DNA of 64,000 nucleotides from Mesopusillimonas faecipullorum (GTDB taxonomy: Bacteria > Pseudomonadota > Gammaproteobacteria > Burkholderiales > Burkholderiaceae_B), in contig NZ_JACDXW010000005.1 in NCBI RefSeq assembly GCF_020539505.1, forward strand, positions 124,001 to 188,000. The letters are read 5' to 3'. The translations under genes were made by a program, and so were the position numbers. This document shows positions 44,889-53,704 of the stretch, piece after piece; the first letter of the stretch is position 1, and every line of letters starts with the position of its first letter. The notes beneath the pieces were generated by a model. That model made no database searches, had not been told where the DNA came from, and was given only the letters and a program-made list of their open reading frames with translations.

Positions 44889-46091
44889 TTACTTGGCCGC
44901 AGCCTGTTTGGCGGCATGCCAGGGCTCTTTGACCGCTTCGTAGGTGTGAATAGGTACATTGCCCAGCTTGCCGTCTACCTTGTCTACGCGGCGAATGTAG
45001 ATGTTCTGCGTGATTTCGCGGGTATCGGCTTCGATTTTGGAAGGGCCGCGGGGGCTTTCCCAGCTATAGCCCTTGACCGCCTCCAAGGCCTTTTCGCCAT
45101 CCTTTTTGCCATCGGTGGCCTCGACCATCTTTGCCACCAGTTGCATGGCGTCGTAGGCACCCATGGCGGCCAGGCTCGGTACTGCATCGTTACCGTACTT
45201 AGCCTGGAAGCGCTTGACGAAATCTTTGTTGACGGCGGTATCGAGATAAGGCGAATAATGCAGGGCGGTAACGATGCCCAGGGCAGAATCACCGATGGCC
45301 GGCAAATCGGACTCTTGAGTTTCCGCACCCGCATACAGCGCTACGCCGTCTTTGCCCAGGCCACGCTCTTGGAAAGCCTTGATAAAGCCAGCCGACATCG
45401 GGCCCACAGGCATGAACATGAACACGTGCTCGACGCCGGTATCTTTGATGCGTTGCAGGTAAGCCGAGAAATCGGTGGTGCCCAGCGGCACGCGGATGCT
45501 GTCGACCATATCGCCGCCCAGCTTCTTGAAGGTGTCGTTGAAGGCGTTTTCGATGTCGACGCCAGGCGCATAGTCGGCCACGACGGTGATAGCCTTACGT
45601 GCGCCTTGGTCGTACACCCACTGAACCAGCGGTTCGCAGTATGCCCAGGAGGTGTAACCCACGCGCACGAAATACGGCGTTTTGTCGGTCATGCTTGAGG
45701 TAGCGCCGTTAACAAACACATAAGGCGTTTTGGTTTGGTCGACGATGTCGGCGGTGCCCATGACCGTGGGGGTGAAGGTGCCACCCACGAGGTACTGCGC
45801 CTTGTCGCGCACCACCAATTCTTGAGCCAACTGGCGTGAACGCGCAGGGCTGGTGCCGCCTTCGTCGCGACGCAGGATGGACAGGGTGTGATCGCCTACC
45901 TTGCCACCGGTTTCCTCAAGGAATAGTTCGACGCCACGGTCGTATTCTTGGCCCCACCAGGAGTAAGTACCGGAATACTGGCTTAGCAGCCCTACTTTGA
46001 TGTCGTCGGCCCATGCCGGGGTGACCATGGCAAGCGCAGCGGCGCTGGTCAGTACGCCCACCTTGAAACGGGCCAAGAAACGGTTGTGCAT
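44889..46091 (-). CDS. ABC substrate-binding protein, LivK-like (copy A)
   Basis: 400 residues from the ATG at 46091, preceded by GAGGAG; the open frame upstream to 46259 is non-coding leader. Signal peptide ALAMVTPAWA, then IKVGLLSQYSGTY. Tandem paralogue of copy B; residues around SSMTDKTPYF differ most in the presumed ligand cleft (FTQWQLNIPL in B, YTSWAYCEPL in A), so the two may bind different ligands. A weak CCCTC/GAGGG hairpin lies in the 72-base gap before copy B and could set their ratio. First gene of the leftward operon. Confidence 0.9.
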   Translation of the reverse strand: MHNRFLARFKVGVLTSAAALAMVTPAWADDIKVGLLSQYSGTYSWWGQEYDRGVELFLEETGGKVGDHTLSILRRDEGGTSPARSRQLAQELVVRDKAQYLVGGTFTPTVMGTADIVDQTKTPYVFVNGATSSMTDKTPYFVRVGYTSWAYCEPLVQWVYDQGARKAITVVADYAPGVDIENAFNDTFKKLGGDMVDSIRVPLGTTDFSAYLQRIKDTGVEHVFMFMPVGPMSAGFIKAFQERGLGKDGVALYAGAETQESDLPAIGDSALGIVTALHYSPYLDTAVNKDFVKRFQAKYGNDAVPSLAAMGAYDAMQLVAKMVEATDGKKDGEKALEAVKGYSWESPRGPSKIEADTREITQNIYIRRVDKVDGKLGNVPIHTYEAVKEPWHAAKQAAAK

Positions 46092-46312
46092 GAAGATCTC
46101 CTCGGGGGTGGAACTATTATTGAAATGTGATGGGCGAGCCGACACGACGTTCGAGTGCAGCGGCGCCAGGTCGGATAGGTAATTAGGGAAAAGAGGCATG
46201 CGCCGCTTAGCCAGACCCATTGACGCCAGGGTGGGAATCTTCTCACCGCAGCGGGGCAAGACACAAATGCCATTCCACGCGCAAGCTATGCGTTTTGCTT
46301 ATGGCGGCTATT

Positions 46313-47575
46313 TCAGCGCGTGCGTCTCGCTTCGGCCAAGGCCCGCATCTGAGTCATAAAACTTTTAACCCCCACCCCCGGATCGGCGCTGGCGCGCACG
46401 GTTAGGCCGATATGACGCATGGTGTTCTCGACGGCAACAGGCAGCACCTGCAGGGCACCGGAGGAAATGGCGCGAATGGCCAGGTAGGGGGACAGCAGGG
46501 CCAGCCTGTCGCTGTCGGTGAGCAGGCCCAGCAGAACCGTCATATTGTTAGCCTCGATGCGACTGCGCGGCGGCGCTACACCCGCCGCAAGAAAAGCGCG
46601 CTCGAAAGCCTCACGAGCGGGGGAACCGCTCAGCGGCGCTATCCAGTCGTGATGCACAAGGTCGCGCAGCCCTGACAAAGACTTGCCCTGTAAAGGGTGG
46701 CCGCTGCGGGCCATCACCGCCAGATTGTCTTCAATGAGCACGTCCTGCCTGACGTCGGGGTGCGGGCGCTGAGGCCGCACCGCCCCAACGATGACGTCGA
46801 TATCGGCGTGCAGCAACTGATAAAGCAAGGCCTCGTAGGTACCATCGACCACCGTAGCGCTCATTTCCGGGTGCCGGGCCAACACCCGCCCCACTGCCGT
46901 GGGCACCCATGAACCCGCCGCCAGCGGCAGTGTGCCGATGCGCAAATGGCTGCGCACACTGCCGCGCCGGGCTTCCAGGTCTTCGGCGGCGCGGCGGAAT
47001 TCGTCCAGGGCCAGCTTGAAACGGCGGTAGACGATTTCGCCGCTTTCCAGCCAGCGCATGCCCTGCGAGGCGCGCTGAAACAAACGGGTGCCGGCCATGT
47101 GTTCGAGTTGGCGCAAGGTTTGATTGACGGCAGGCTGGCTGACATTCAGGCGCTGCGCCGCCGAGGTTTCGTTACGAGTAGCGAATAAGGCAACAAAAGT
47201 TGCTAAATGTCGGTAAGAGCACCCCATCGCCAGCCTGGTGTAACCATGCGACATCACTGGCCTAGCCAACGCACCAATTCTGACCATGTCGTAATCGATG
47301 GCATTAAGCTGGTCAAAGGCCCGGTGTGCGCGATAGGCCAGTAGCTGTCCTTCCCGGGTGGGCAGCATGCCGCGTGAAACACGCTCGAAGAGTTCGACGC
47401 CCAGACCGATTTCGAGCTCGCGCACCGCGCGGGCCACAGCGGATTGGGACAAAGGAAGGATCTCGGCGGCCCGCGCCGTGCTGCCCTTTGCGTGAACCGC
47501 CAGCATGGCGCGAAATTGGCGCATATAGCGCGCATAACCGCCAGATTCGGAGACGTTGGCTTCGTGCTGGGACAT
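46313..47575 (-). CDS. LysR family regulator with two helix-turn-helix domains
   Basis: 420 residues, about 120 longer than normal LysR proteins. Two complete LysR-type winged helices are present: residues about 18-88 (AARAVRE-type recognition region SQSAVARAVRELEIGLGVEL, FERVSRG) and about 123-195 (SQPAVNQTLRQLEHMAGTRL, FQRASQG). A single effector domain follows from about residue 210. A linker of about 35 residues joins the two DNA-binding parts. It is divergent from the second ABC importer operon and also upstream of the leftward importer, so it may control both. Candidate dyads lie in the 189-base gap. Confidence 0.88.
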   Translation of the reverse strand: MSQHEANVSESGGYARYMRQFRAMLAVHAKGSTARAAEILPLSQSAVARAVRELEIGLGVELFERVSRGMLPTREGQLLAYRAHRAFDQLNAIDYDMVRIGALARPVMSHGYTRLAMGCSYRHLATFVALFATRNETSAAQRLNVSQPAVNQTLRQLEHMAGTRLFQRASQGMRWLESGEIVYRRFKLALDEFRRAAEDLEARRGSVRSHLRIGTLPLAAGSWVPTAVGRVLARHPEMSATVVDGTYEALLYQLLHADIDVIVGAVRPQRPHPDVRQDVLIEDNLAVMARSGHPLQGKSLSGLRDLVHHDWIAPLSGSPAREAFERAFLAAGVAPPRSRIEANNMTVLLGLLTDSDRLALLSPYLAIRAISSGALQVLPVAVENTMRHIGLTVRASADPGVGVKSFMTQMRALAEARRTR

Positions 47576-47601
47576 GCGCCATTTTACTCACCCTCTGCAC
47601 A

Positions 47602-47619
47602 CTGCGTGCGCAGATCTGC
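47602..47619. promoter_or_regulatory. Overlapping palindromes, candidate LysR operator 1
   Basis: CTGCG-TG-CGCAG (47602-47613) and GCAGATCTGC (47610-47619) overlap, 27 bases from the LysR start codon. They share CTGCGCA/GCAGATC with the second dyad at 47711. Confidence 0.45.
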
Positions 47620-47710
47620 AAATTCGACGCTGCGACTGAACGCTAGTACTAACCCTGAAAGGGAATCCCCTGACTTTTATTTATTAAACGACTATTTAAT
47701 AATTCACTTC

Positions 47711-47732
47711 CTGCGCAAAGTTTCTTGTGCAG
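47711..47732. promoter_or_regulatory. Candidate LysR operator 2
   Basis: CTGCGCAA (47711-47718) and TTGTGCAG (47725-47732) form a dyad with one mismatch and fit the T-N11-A pattern of LysR sites. It lies 33 bases before the binding-protein start. The spacing of about 110 bases from operator 1 would suit a regulator with four DNA-binding heads per dimer. Confidence 0.45.
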
Positions 47733-47764
47733 ATCCGACCTTGTCCTTATCCCAGGAGCCGCAC

Positions 47765-48898
47765 ATGAATACCAAAGCTGTAGTGTTCGCCCTCGCAGCA
47801 AGCTTTGCCTCCTTTTCCGCCCATGCAGCAGAAACCATCAAGATAGGCGTCATTCAACCCCTGACCGGTTCGGTCGCCTACAACGGCACCGCCGATGTCA
47901 ACGGCTCCAAGTTGGCCGTCGAGCAACGCAACGCCAAAGGCGGCGTGCTGGGTAAACAGATAGAACTGGTGATCGAAGACGGCCAATGCCAGCCGGCCAA
48001 GACCGTCAGCGCAGCCGAAAAGCTGATTCAGAAAGACAATGTGCCCGTCATTTCCGGGGCATTCTGCAGCTCGGCCACCATCGCCGCCATGAGCGTGATC
48101 GACAAGTACAAAGTCCCCTTCCTGACCGGGGTTTCTTCCAAGAAAGACCTGACCGAACGCGGCAATGAATGGTTCTTCCGCTCGGCTGAAACCGACAGCC
48201 TGATGGCGCATGCCTTCGCGGAAATTCTGGTCGATCAGCTCAAGCTCAAACGCATTGCCTACATTGGCGTGAACGACGACTGGGGCCGCGGCGGCATTGA
48301 CGAGTTCGCCACGCAAATCGAAAAACTGGGCGGCGAAACCGTAGCCAAACTGTATTTCGATCACGGCGCCACCGACTTCTACACCATGCTGACGCGCGTA
48401 CGCGCCGCTAAACCCGACGGCGTATTCGTTGCAGCCGAAACGCAAGACGGCTCCATCCTAGTCAAACAGATGAAAGAAGTAGGCCTGCAAGCCAACATCT
48501 TTGGCGTAGGCAGCTGGGCAACCGCCGACTTCGTCAACCTGACCGGCGACGCCGCAGAAGGCATACACGCTGCTGTTCCGTATGCGCACACCATCAAGCG
48601 CCCCGAGAACGAAGAGTTCATCGCCGCTTACCAAACCGCCTACAAGGAACTGCCCGGCAAATACTCGGCTGCGGGCTACAACGCCCTGAACATCATCATG
48701 GACGCCATAGAGCGTGCCGGCGAAGCCTCGCCCGAAAAAATCCGCGATGCCCTCAAGGCCACGGAATATGAAGGCCCCAACGGCAAGTTCCAGTTCGACT
48801 CCAAGCACCAGGCCTACGGTTTTGACGCCGTCTTGGTCAAGCTGAAAAAAGGCGAACCTGAAATCGTCGCCTCCACTTCCGTGACTTCAAGCGACTAA
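47765..48898 (+). CDS. ABC substrate-binding protein, LivK-like
   Basis: 377 residues from the ATG at 47765, preceded by CAGGAG; the frame is open further upstream but that part overlaps the LysR gene. The signal peptide ends SFSAHA. The mature protein starts ETIKIGVIQPLTGSVAYNG, a type I binding fold of the branched-chain/aromatic acid class. First gene of a five-gene importer operon followed by a flavin monooxygenase. Confidence 0.92.
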   Translation: MNTKAVVFALAASFASFSAHAAETIKIGVIQPLTGSVAYNGTADVNGSKLAVEQRNAKGGVLGKQIELVIEDGQCQPAKTVSAAEKLIQKDNVPVISGAFCSSATIAAMSVIDKYKVPFLTGVSSKKDLTERGNEWFFRSAETDSLMAHAFAEILVDQLKLKRIAYIGVNDDWGRGGIDEFATQIEKLGGETVAKLYFDHGATDFYTMLTRVRAAKPDGVFVAAETQDGSILVKQMKEVGLQANIFGVGSWATADFVNLTGDAAEGIHAAVPYAHTIKRPENEEFIAAYQTAYKELPGKYSAAGYNALNIIMDAIERAGEASPEKIRDALKATEYEGPNGKFQFDSKHQAYGFDAVLVKLKKGEPEIVASTSVTSSD

Positions 48899-48931
48899 TT
48901 CCAAGCCCGACCCGCTGCCAGGAGACCCTAA

Positions 48932-49807
48932 GTGTTTGATCTCTTTCTTCAGTTTGTCGTCAATGGCCTAGTCAACGGGACGTTCTACGCCCTGTCGGCT
49001 CTGGGCCTGACGCTTATCTTCGGCCTGATGCGTCTGGTCAATTTTGCCCATGGCGAGTTCTACATGATGGGCGGCCTGTTGGGCTGGTTCGTCACCGAAC
49101 GGCTACAACTGGACTTCTTCAGCGGGTTGCTGCTGGTGATTATCGTGATGGCGGCCTTCGGCTGGCTGCTTGAGCGCTTCATCATCGTGCGTGTACGTGA
49201 CAAAGGCCCGGAGCCAGGCATTTTGCTGACCATAGGCTTGGCAATCTTCCTGACCAACACGGCGCTGATGATAGTGGGCACGGCCCCACAGAAGGTGGCT
49301 GCGCCGGTAGGCAATGCACCGCTGTTTCTGGGCCCCATCGTGATTACCGAAGTGCGTCTGTTCGCCATCGCCGTATCCATCGCCGCCATCGTCGGCACCC
49401 GCCTGCTGATCCAAAAGACCAAGCTGGGCCGGGCCATGCGCGCCACCTTCCAGGATGCCACGGCAGCCAGTCTGGTGGGCATCAATACGGCGAATATCTA
49501 CGCCTGCACCTTTGCGCTGGGCGTAGCGCTGGCAGCCACTTCAGGCATGTTGCTAGGCTCCATCTACGTAGCGCAAGCCTCTATCGGCGGGCTCGTCAGC
49601 ATGAAGACCTTCGTCGTCGTCATTCTGGGCGGCATGGGCAGCTTTGCAGGCGCCATTCTGGGCGGTCTCATCCTGGGCGTAGCCGAATCCCTTTGGGGCG
49701 GCTATGTCCAGACCGGCACGGTCGACTTGATCGGCTTTGCCTTGGTGATTCTTCTGTTGCTTTTCCGGCCCTATGGCCTGTTCTCAGTTCGCGCGGAACG
49801 TGCATGA
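48932..49807 (+). CDS. ABC importer permease, LivH-like
   Basis: 291 residues with a GTG start, preceded by CAGGAGACC. Signatures NGTFYALSALGLTLIFGLMR and VNFAHGEFYMMGG, with RATFQDATAASLVGIN facing the ATPases and ILGGMGSFAGAILGG near the C-terminus. The stop overlaps livM. Confidence 0.92.
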   Translation: MFDLFLQFVVNGLVNGTFYALSALGLTLIFGLMRLVNFAHGEFYMMGGLLGWFVTERLQLDFFSGLLLVIIVMAAFGWLLERFIIVRVRDKGPEPGILLTIGLAIFLTNTALMIVGTAPQKVAAPVGNAPLFLGPIVITEVRLFAIAVSIAAIVGTRLLIQKTKLGRAMRATFQDATAASLVGINTANIYACTFALGVALAATSGMLLGSIYVAQASIGGLVSMKTFVVVILGGMGSFAGAILGGLILGVAESLWGGYVQTGTVDLIGFALVILLLLFRPYGLFSVRAERA

Positions 49808-50766
49808 TGAAATTCGAACGCAATAGCCTGATCGGCTTTCTGATCGCTGCGGTGCTTTTTGGTGCTTTCGTCCGAGACGATTACCTGCTGCACATTCTCA
49901 TCCTGGTTCTGCTGTACACCATCCTGGCCAGCAGCTTGAACCTCATCATCGGCTACGTGGGTGAATTCCCCTTGGGGCATGTGGCCTTCTTTGGCATGGG
50001 CGCCTACGGCGTTGCGCTGTTTTCCAGTGCGCCGCTAAACCTGCCGGTCAGTGTCTCCATGGCGCTGGGGGCCATCGTCGCCGCTCTATTCGGCTGGATC
50101 ATTGGTCGCATCACCTTACGCTTGAACGGTCCGTTCTTCGTTATCGTGACGCTCGCTTTTGCCGAAGTGCTGCGCGTGGTGGCCAATAACTGGATAGGGC
50201 TGACCAACGGCCCCATGGGCATCGCAGGCATCTCGCACCCAGCCATTCTGGATGCCGTACCCTGGCTGGCCGGCAAGCGCGGCTTTGTCATGATGGGCGT
50301 GCTGCTGGCCGCCATTACCTTCTTTGTTTCGTATCGACTGGTGTATTCCAGTGCCGGGCGTGCCGCCGTCACGCTGCGCGAAAACAACTACGTGGCGCAA
50401 TCCATAGGCATCAACCCGTTCCGCTACTCGATGTTCGTCTTCGTCGTCGCCTCTTTCTTGGCGGGCATTTCGGGGGCTTATTACGCCACTTACATTTCTT
50501 TCGTCGGCCCTGAAGTCTTCAGCTTCCCCTTCACCGTCACGATGATCATTATTGTTCTGCTGGGTGGCAAGGGCTCGCTGATCGGCCCCGTCATCGGCGC
50601 CATCGTCGTCACCCTGCTGGAAGAGTATCTGCGTGAATTCAAAGAGCTGCGCATGTCGCTGTTCGGCCTGATCGTCATGGCCGTCGTACTGTTCGCCCCC
50701 AATGGTGTCATGGGCTATGCGCGTCAGCGCTTCCCCTCTCTTTTCAAAAGGACGAGCCATGCTTGA
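49804..50766 (+). CDS. ABC importer permease, LivM-like
   Basis: 320 residues; the start overlaps the livH stop as ATGA, with a second ATG one codon later. LivM signature GYVGEFPLGHVAFFGMGAYG (about residues 50-69) and loop TLRENNYVAQSIGIN are seen. About 9-10 membrane helices. Overlaps livG by 8 bases. Confidence 0.92.
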   Translation: MMKFERNSLIGFLIAAVLFGAFVRDDYLLHILILVLLYTILASSLNLIIGYVGEFPLGHVAFFGMGAYGVALFSSAPLNLPVSVSMALGAIVAALFGWIIGRITLRLNGPFFVIVTLAFAEVLRVVANNWIGLTNGPMGIAGISHPAILDAVPWLAGKRGFVMMGVLLAAITFFVSYRLVYSSAGRAAVTLRENNYVAQSIGINPFRYSMFVFVVASFLAGISGAYYATYISFVGPEVFSFPFTVTMIIIVLLGGKGSLIGPVIGAIVVTLLEEYLREFKELRMSLFGLIVMAVVLFAPNGVMGYARQRFPSLFKRTSHA

Positions 50767-51517
50767 AGTACAAGGCCTGTGCAAATCTTTCGGCGGTATC
50801 CATGCCGTGCGCGAAATTGATTTCTCCGTTGCCAAAGGGCAGATCTTCAGCCTGATCGGGCCCAACGGCGCCGGCAAGACCACCTGCTTTAACCTGATCA
50901 CGGGCTTTTACCGGCCCACCTCAGGCAAGGTCACTTGGGACGGCGAAGACGTGACCGCGCTCAAGCCTTATGACATGGCCTCGCGCGGCGTCATCCGCAC
51001 CTTTCAGAAGACCAATGTCTTGCGCTCTTTGAACGTGTTGGACAACGTCATACACGCCCACTATCTGCAAGAAAGAACACCACTGTGGCGCACCTTCTGG
51101 CCACACCGTGGCCAGTCGCAGCGTGACCGCCAAATCGAGGATTCCTCACGCGAAATTATCGAGATGATGGGCTTGGGCCACAGAATGGAAGCCGACGCCA
51201 ATGCGCTTTCCTGCGGCGAACTACGCCTGCTGGAAGTCAGTGTCGCCCTGGGCGCCAAACCCCGTTTGCTCATGCTGGATGAACCCGCTGCCGGCCTGAA
51301 CACTCGCGAAGCCAACGACCTGGCCAAGCGCTTGATTCAACTGCCAGGCAAATGGGTAGAGTCCTTGCTATTGGTAGAACACAATATGCATCTGGTCATG
51401 CAGGTTTCCGATCACATCGTGGTGATGAACTTCGGCCAGAAGCTGGCCAGCGGCACGCCACAAGAGATTCAATCCAATCCCGCCGTACTCGAAGCCTACA
51501 TGGGGAAAGCCGCATGA
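50759..51517 (+). CDS. ABC importer ATPase, LivG-like
   Basis: 252 residues from the ATG at 50759, preceded by AAAGGACG. Walker A GPNGAGKTT, Walker B RLLMLDEPAAGLN, H-loop LLVEHNMHLV. The signature helix reads LSCGELRLLEVSVAL, a LivG-type variation. Coupled at both ends (8-base overlap with livM, ATGA with livF). Confidence 0.92.
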   Translation: MLEVQGLCKSFGGIHAVREIDFSVAKGQIFSLIGPNGAGKTTCFNLITGFYRPTSGKVTWDGEDVTALKPYDMASRGVIRTFQKTNVLRSLNVLDNVIHAHYLQERTPLWRTFWPHRGQSQRDRQIEDSSREIIEMMGLGHRMEADANALSCGELRLLEVSVALGAKPRLLMLDEPAAGLNTREANDLAKRLIQLPGKWVESLLLVEHNMHLVMQVSDHIVVMNFGQKLASGTPQEIQSNPAVLEAYMGKAA

Positions 51518-52242
51518 CCGCCTCTGCTTCCACGCCTTTGCTGGCACTGAATGACGTCGTCGCCGGTTACGGCAACCTGACCGCTTTGCACGGCATCAAT
51601 CTCACGGTGAATAAAGGCGAAGTCATTGCTCTGCTGGGCGCCAACGGGGCCGGCAAATCTACGACCTTGCGTGTCATCTCGGGTTTGATCACGCCCAAGT
51701 CGGGCTCGCTTACCTGGAAAGGCCAAGCGATAGGCGGCATGCAGCCCGGTCGCATCCTGAAGCTGGGCATCTCGCACTGCCCCGAAGAGCGTCATGTCTG
51801 GCCCGAAATGACGGTCGAAGAAAACATCGAACTGGGCGGCTATCTGCTCAATGCGAAGTCCGAGCTCGAGCGTCGCAAAGACTTGGCCTTTCAGCGTTTC
51901 CCTCGCCTGAAAGAGCGTGCCCGTCAGTTAGCCGGCACGCTGAGCGGCGGAGAACAGCAAATGCTGGCTATCGCCCGCGCTTTGATGTCGGAACCCGAAC
52001 TGCTCATTCTGGACGAGCCCAGCCTGGGACTGAGCCCTCTGATGGCCCAAGAGGTTTTCAAGGTGGTGAGCGAACTGAACGCGCATGGCGTGTCGATTCT
52101 GGTGGTCGAGCAGAACGTACACAACGCGCTCAGCGTCGCCCACCGGGCCTATGTATTGGAAACGGGCAATGTCATTGCCGAGAAAGACAGCGCCAGCTTG
52201 CTGAACGACCCAGAACTGCTCAACGCCTATCTGGGCGGCTGA
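51514..52242 (+). CDS. ABC importer ATPase, LivF-like
   Basis: 242 residues; the start overlaps the livG stop as ATGA. Walker A GANGAGKST, ABC signature LSGGEQQMLAIARAL, Walker B LLILDEPSLGLSP, H-loop VEQNVHNAL. Last importer gene; the monooxygenase begins 70 bases later with its own AAGGAG. Confidence 0.92.
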   Translation: MTASASTPLLALNDVVAGYGNLTALHGINLTVNKGEVIALLGANGAGKSTTLRVISGLITPKSGSLTWKGQAIGGMQPGRILKLGISHCPEERHVWPEMTVEENIELGGYLLNAKSELERRKDLAFQRFPRLKERARQLAGTLSGGEQQMLAIARALMSEPELLILDEPSLGLSPLMAQEVFKVVSELNAHGVSILVVEQNVHNALSVAHRAYVLETGNVIAEKDSASLLNDPELLNAYLGG

Positions 52243-52312
52243 ACCCCTGATTTACGTAAAAATTTTGCAGCATCGCGGCGAAACCTGGTTTCGCCCATCA
52301 AGGAGAAACACC

Positions 52313-53512
52313 ATGTCCAAGAAATTGAAAGTTGGCATTATCGGCGGCGGCATAGGTGGCGTAGCCACCGCTGTGGCACTGGCCCAGCGCGGCATAGACG
52401 CGCATCTGTTCGAGCGCGCCGCCGAGTTTGGCGAAGTCGGCGCCGGCATCCAGATGAGCCCCAATGCCGTTAAAGTCATACGCGAGCTAGGCGGTTGGGA
52501 CGATCTGGCCAAGGCCAGCTTCTTGCCCGAATGCCTGCTGGGCAAAAACTGGGACACCGGCGACGTCAACTTCGTGATTCCCCTGAAGGATGACTGCCCT
52601 CGTTTGTACGGGGCCGAGTTCTTCCACGTGCATCGTGCCGACCTGCACCAACTCCTGGCTGACCGCGTCGACATGAGCAAAGTCACGTTCTCGACCACGT
52701 GTGTGGACGTGACCCAGGATAAAGACAAGGCCATCGCCCACTTTGCCGACGGCACGACGTTTGAGGCCGACCTGATCATAGGCGCAGACGGCGTACGTTC
52801 CAACGTTCGTCACGCCCTGTTTGGTGCCGACGACCCCAAGTTCACCGGCAATATGTGCTATCGGGCGGTCGTGCCTTTCGACGAGCAACCCGACTTTGTC
52901 GCACCCGCCACCACCTTCTGGATGGGGCCCAACGGCCACGTCGTGACCTACTATGTAAAGGGCGGCAAAGGCGTCAATATCGTCGCCGTGCGCGAAACCG
53001 AGGAATGGGTGGAAGAATCCTGGCACACCCGCTCCACGGTGGAATCCATGATGAAGGATTTCGAGGGCTGGCACCCCAACCTCATGAAGCTGTTCGAACG
53101 GGTCACCGAGGTTTACAGCTGGGGGCTTTTCGACCGCGACCCGATGACCACATGGTCCAAAGGACGCGTCACGCTGCTGGGCGACGCCTCGCACCCCATG
53201 TTGCCCTTCCTTTCTCAAGGTGCAGCCATGGCGATCGAAGACGCTTATGTGCTGGCCAAGGCCTTGGACGCCCTGCCCGACGATATCGAAGAGGCCTTAC
53301 GCCAGTACGAGCAAGAGCGCCTGCCGCGTACCGCGCGCGTGCAACTGGAAGCCCGCGAACGCGGTCGCACCTACCATTTGGCCAGTAAAGAAGACCAAGC
53401 CAAGCGCGACGCCGAATACCGCGAGCAGCAACAGAAAGACCCGCATTCCGGCGGCATTAAAGCCAACTGGGTTTACGCGTACAACGCCACCGATTTCCAA
53501 CCGGTGGTGTAA
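52313..53512 (+). CDS. FAD-dependent aromatic monooxygenase (salicylate/6-hydroxynicotinate hydroxylase-like)
   Basis: 399 residues, single-component class A flavoprotein hydroxylase: FAD-binding GGGIGG (11-16), the NAD(P)H/FAD motif GADGVRS (157-163) and the second FAD motif GDASHPMLPFLSQGA (290-304). These enzymes add oxygen ortho or para to an amino or hydroxyl group on an aromatic acid. It lies at the end of the importer operon and upstream of the 3-hydroxyanthranilate cleavage genes, so a natural reading is that it makes an amino-hydroxybenzoate for them. The true substrate is not readable from sequence. Confidence 0.85.
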   Translation: MSKKLKVGIIGGGIGGVATAVALAQRGIDAHLFERAAEFGEVGAGIQMSPNAVKVIRELGGWDDLAKASFLPECLLGKNWDTGDVNFVIPLKDDCPRLYGAEFFHVHRADLHQLLADRVDMSKVTFSTTCVDVTQDKDKAIAHFADGTTFEADLIIGADGVRSNVRHALFGADDPKFTGNMCYRAVVPFDEQPDFVAPATTFWMGPNGHVVTYYVKGGKGVNIVAVRETEEWVEESWHTRSTVESMMKDFEGWHPNLMKLFERVTEVYSWGLFDRDPMTTWSKGRVTLLGDASHPMLPFLSQGAAMAIEDAYVLAKALDALPDDIEEALRQYEQERLPRTARVQLEARERGRTYHLASKEDQAKRDAEYREQQQKDPHSGGIKANWVYAYNATDFQPVV

Positions 53513-53704
53513 AGCCCCAGGTACGCCGCCCCGCCCCACCGGCTGGACTTCAGCCGGGCGGCAGGCCGCGAGCCACCATGGGTTTTGTTATGATCGGCGG
53601 AACCTCGCCCCCAGGCGCCTGGCGTAGGCATGCCGCGCCGTGCGAGCGGCGCACGCCAGCCAGGCCCCGGGGACGCTTTCTTAAACGTCCCTTTCGAACC
53701 TGAT

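Noticed and set aside
52487-53218. Leftward frame of 243 codons opposite the flavin monooxygenase
   Set aside because: Shadow of a gene with intact FAD motifs; no start signals.
53600-53704. Extended TetR start at 53630
   Set aside because: The added residues are low-complexity and precede no ribosome site; the ATG at 53705 gives the normal family N-terminus.
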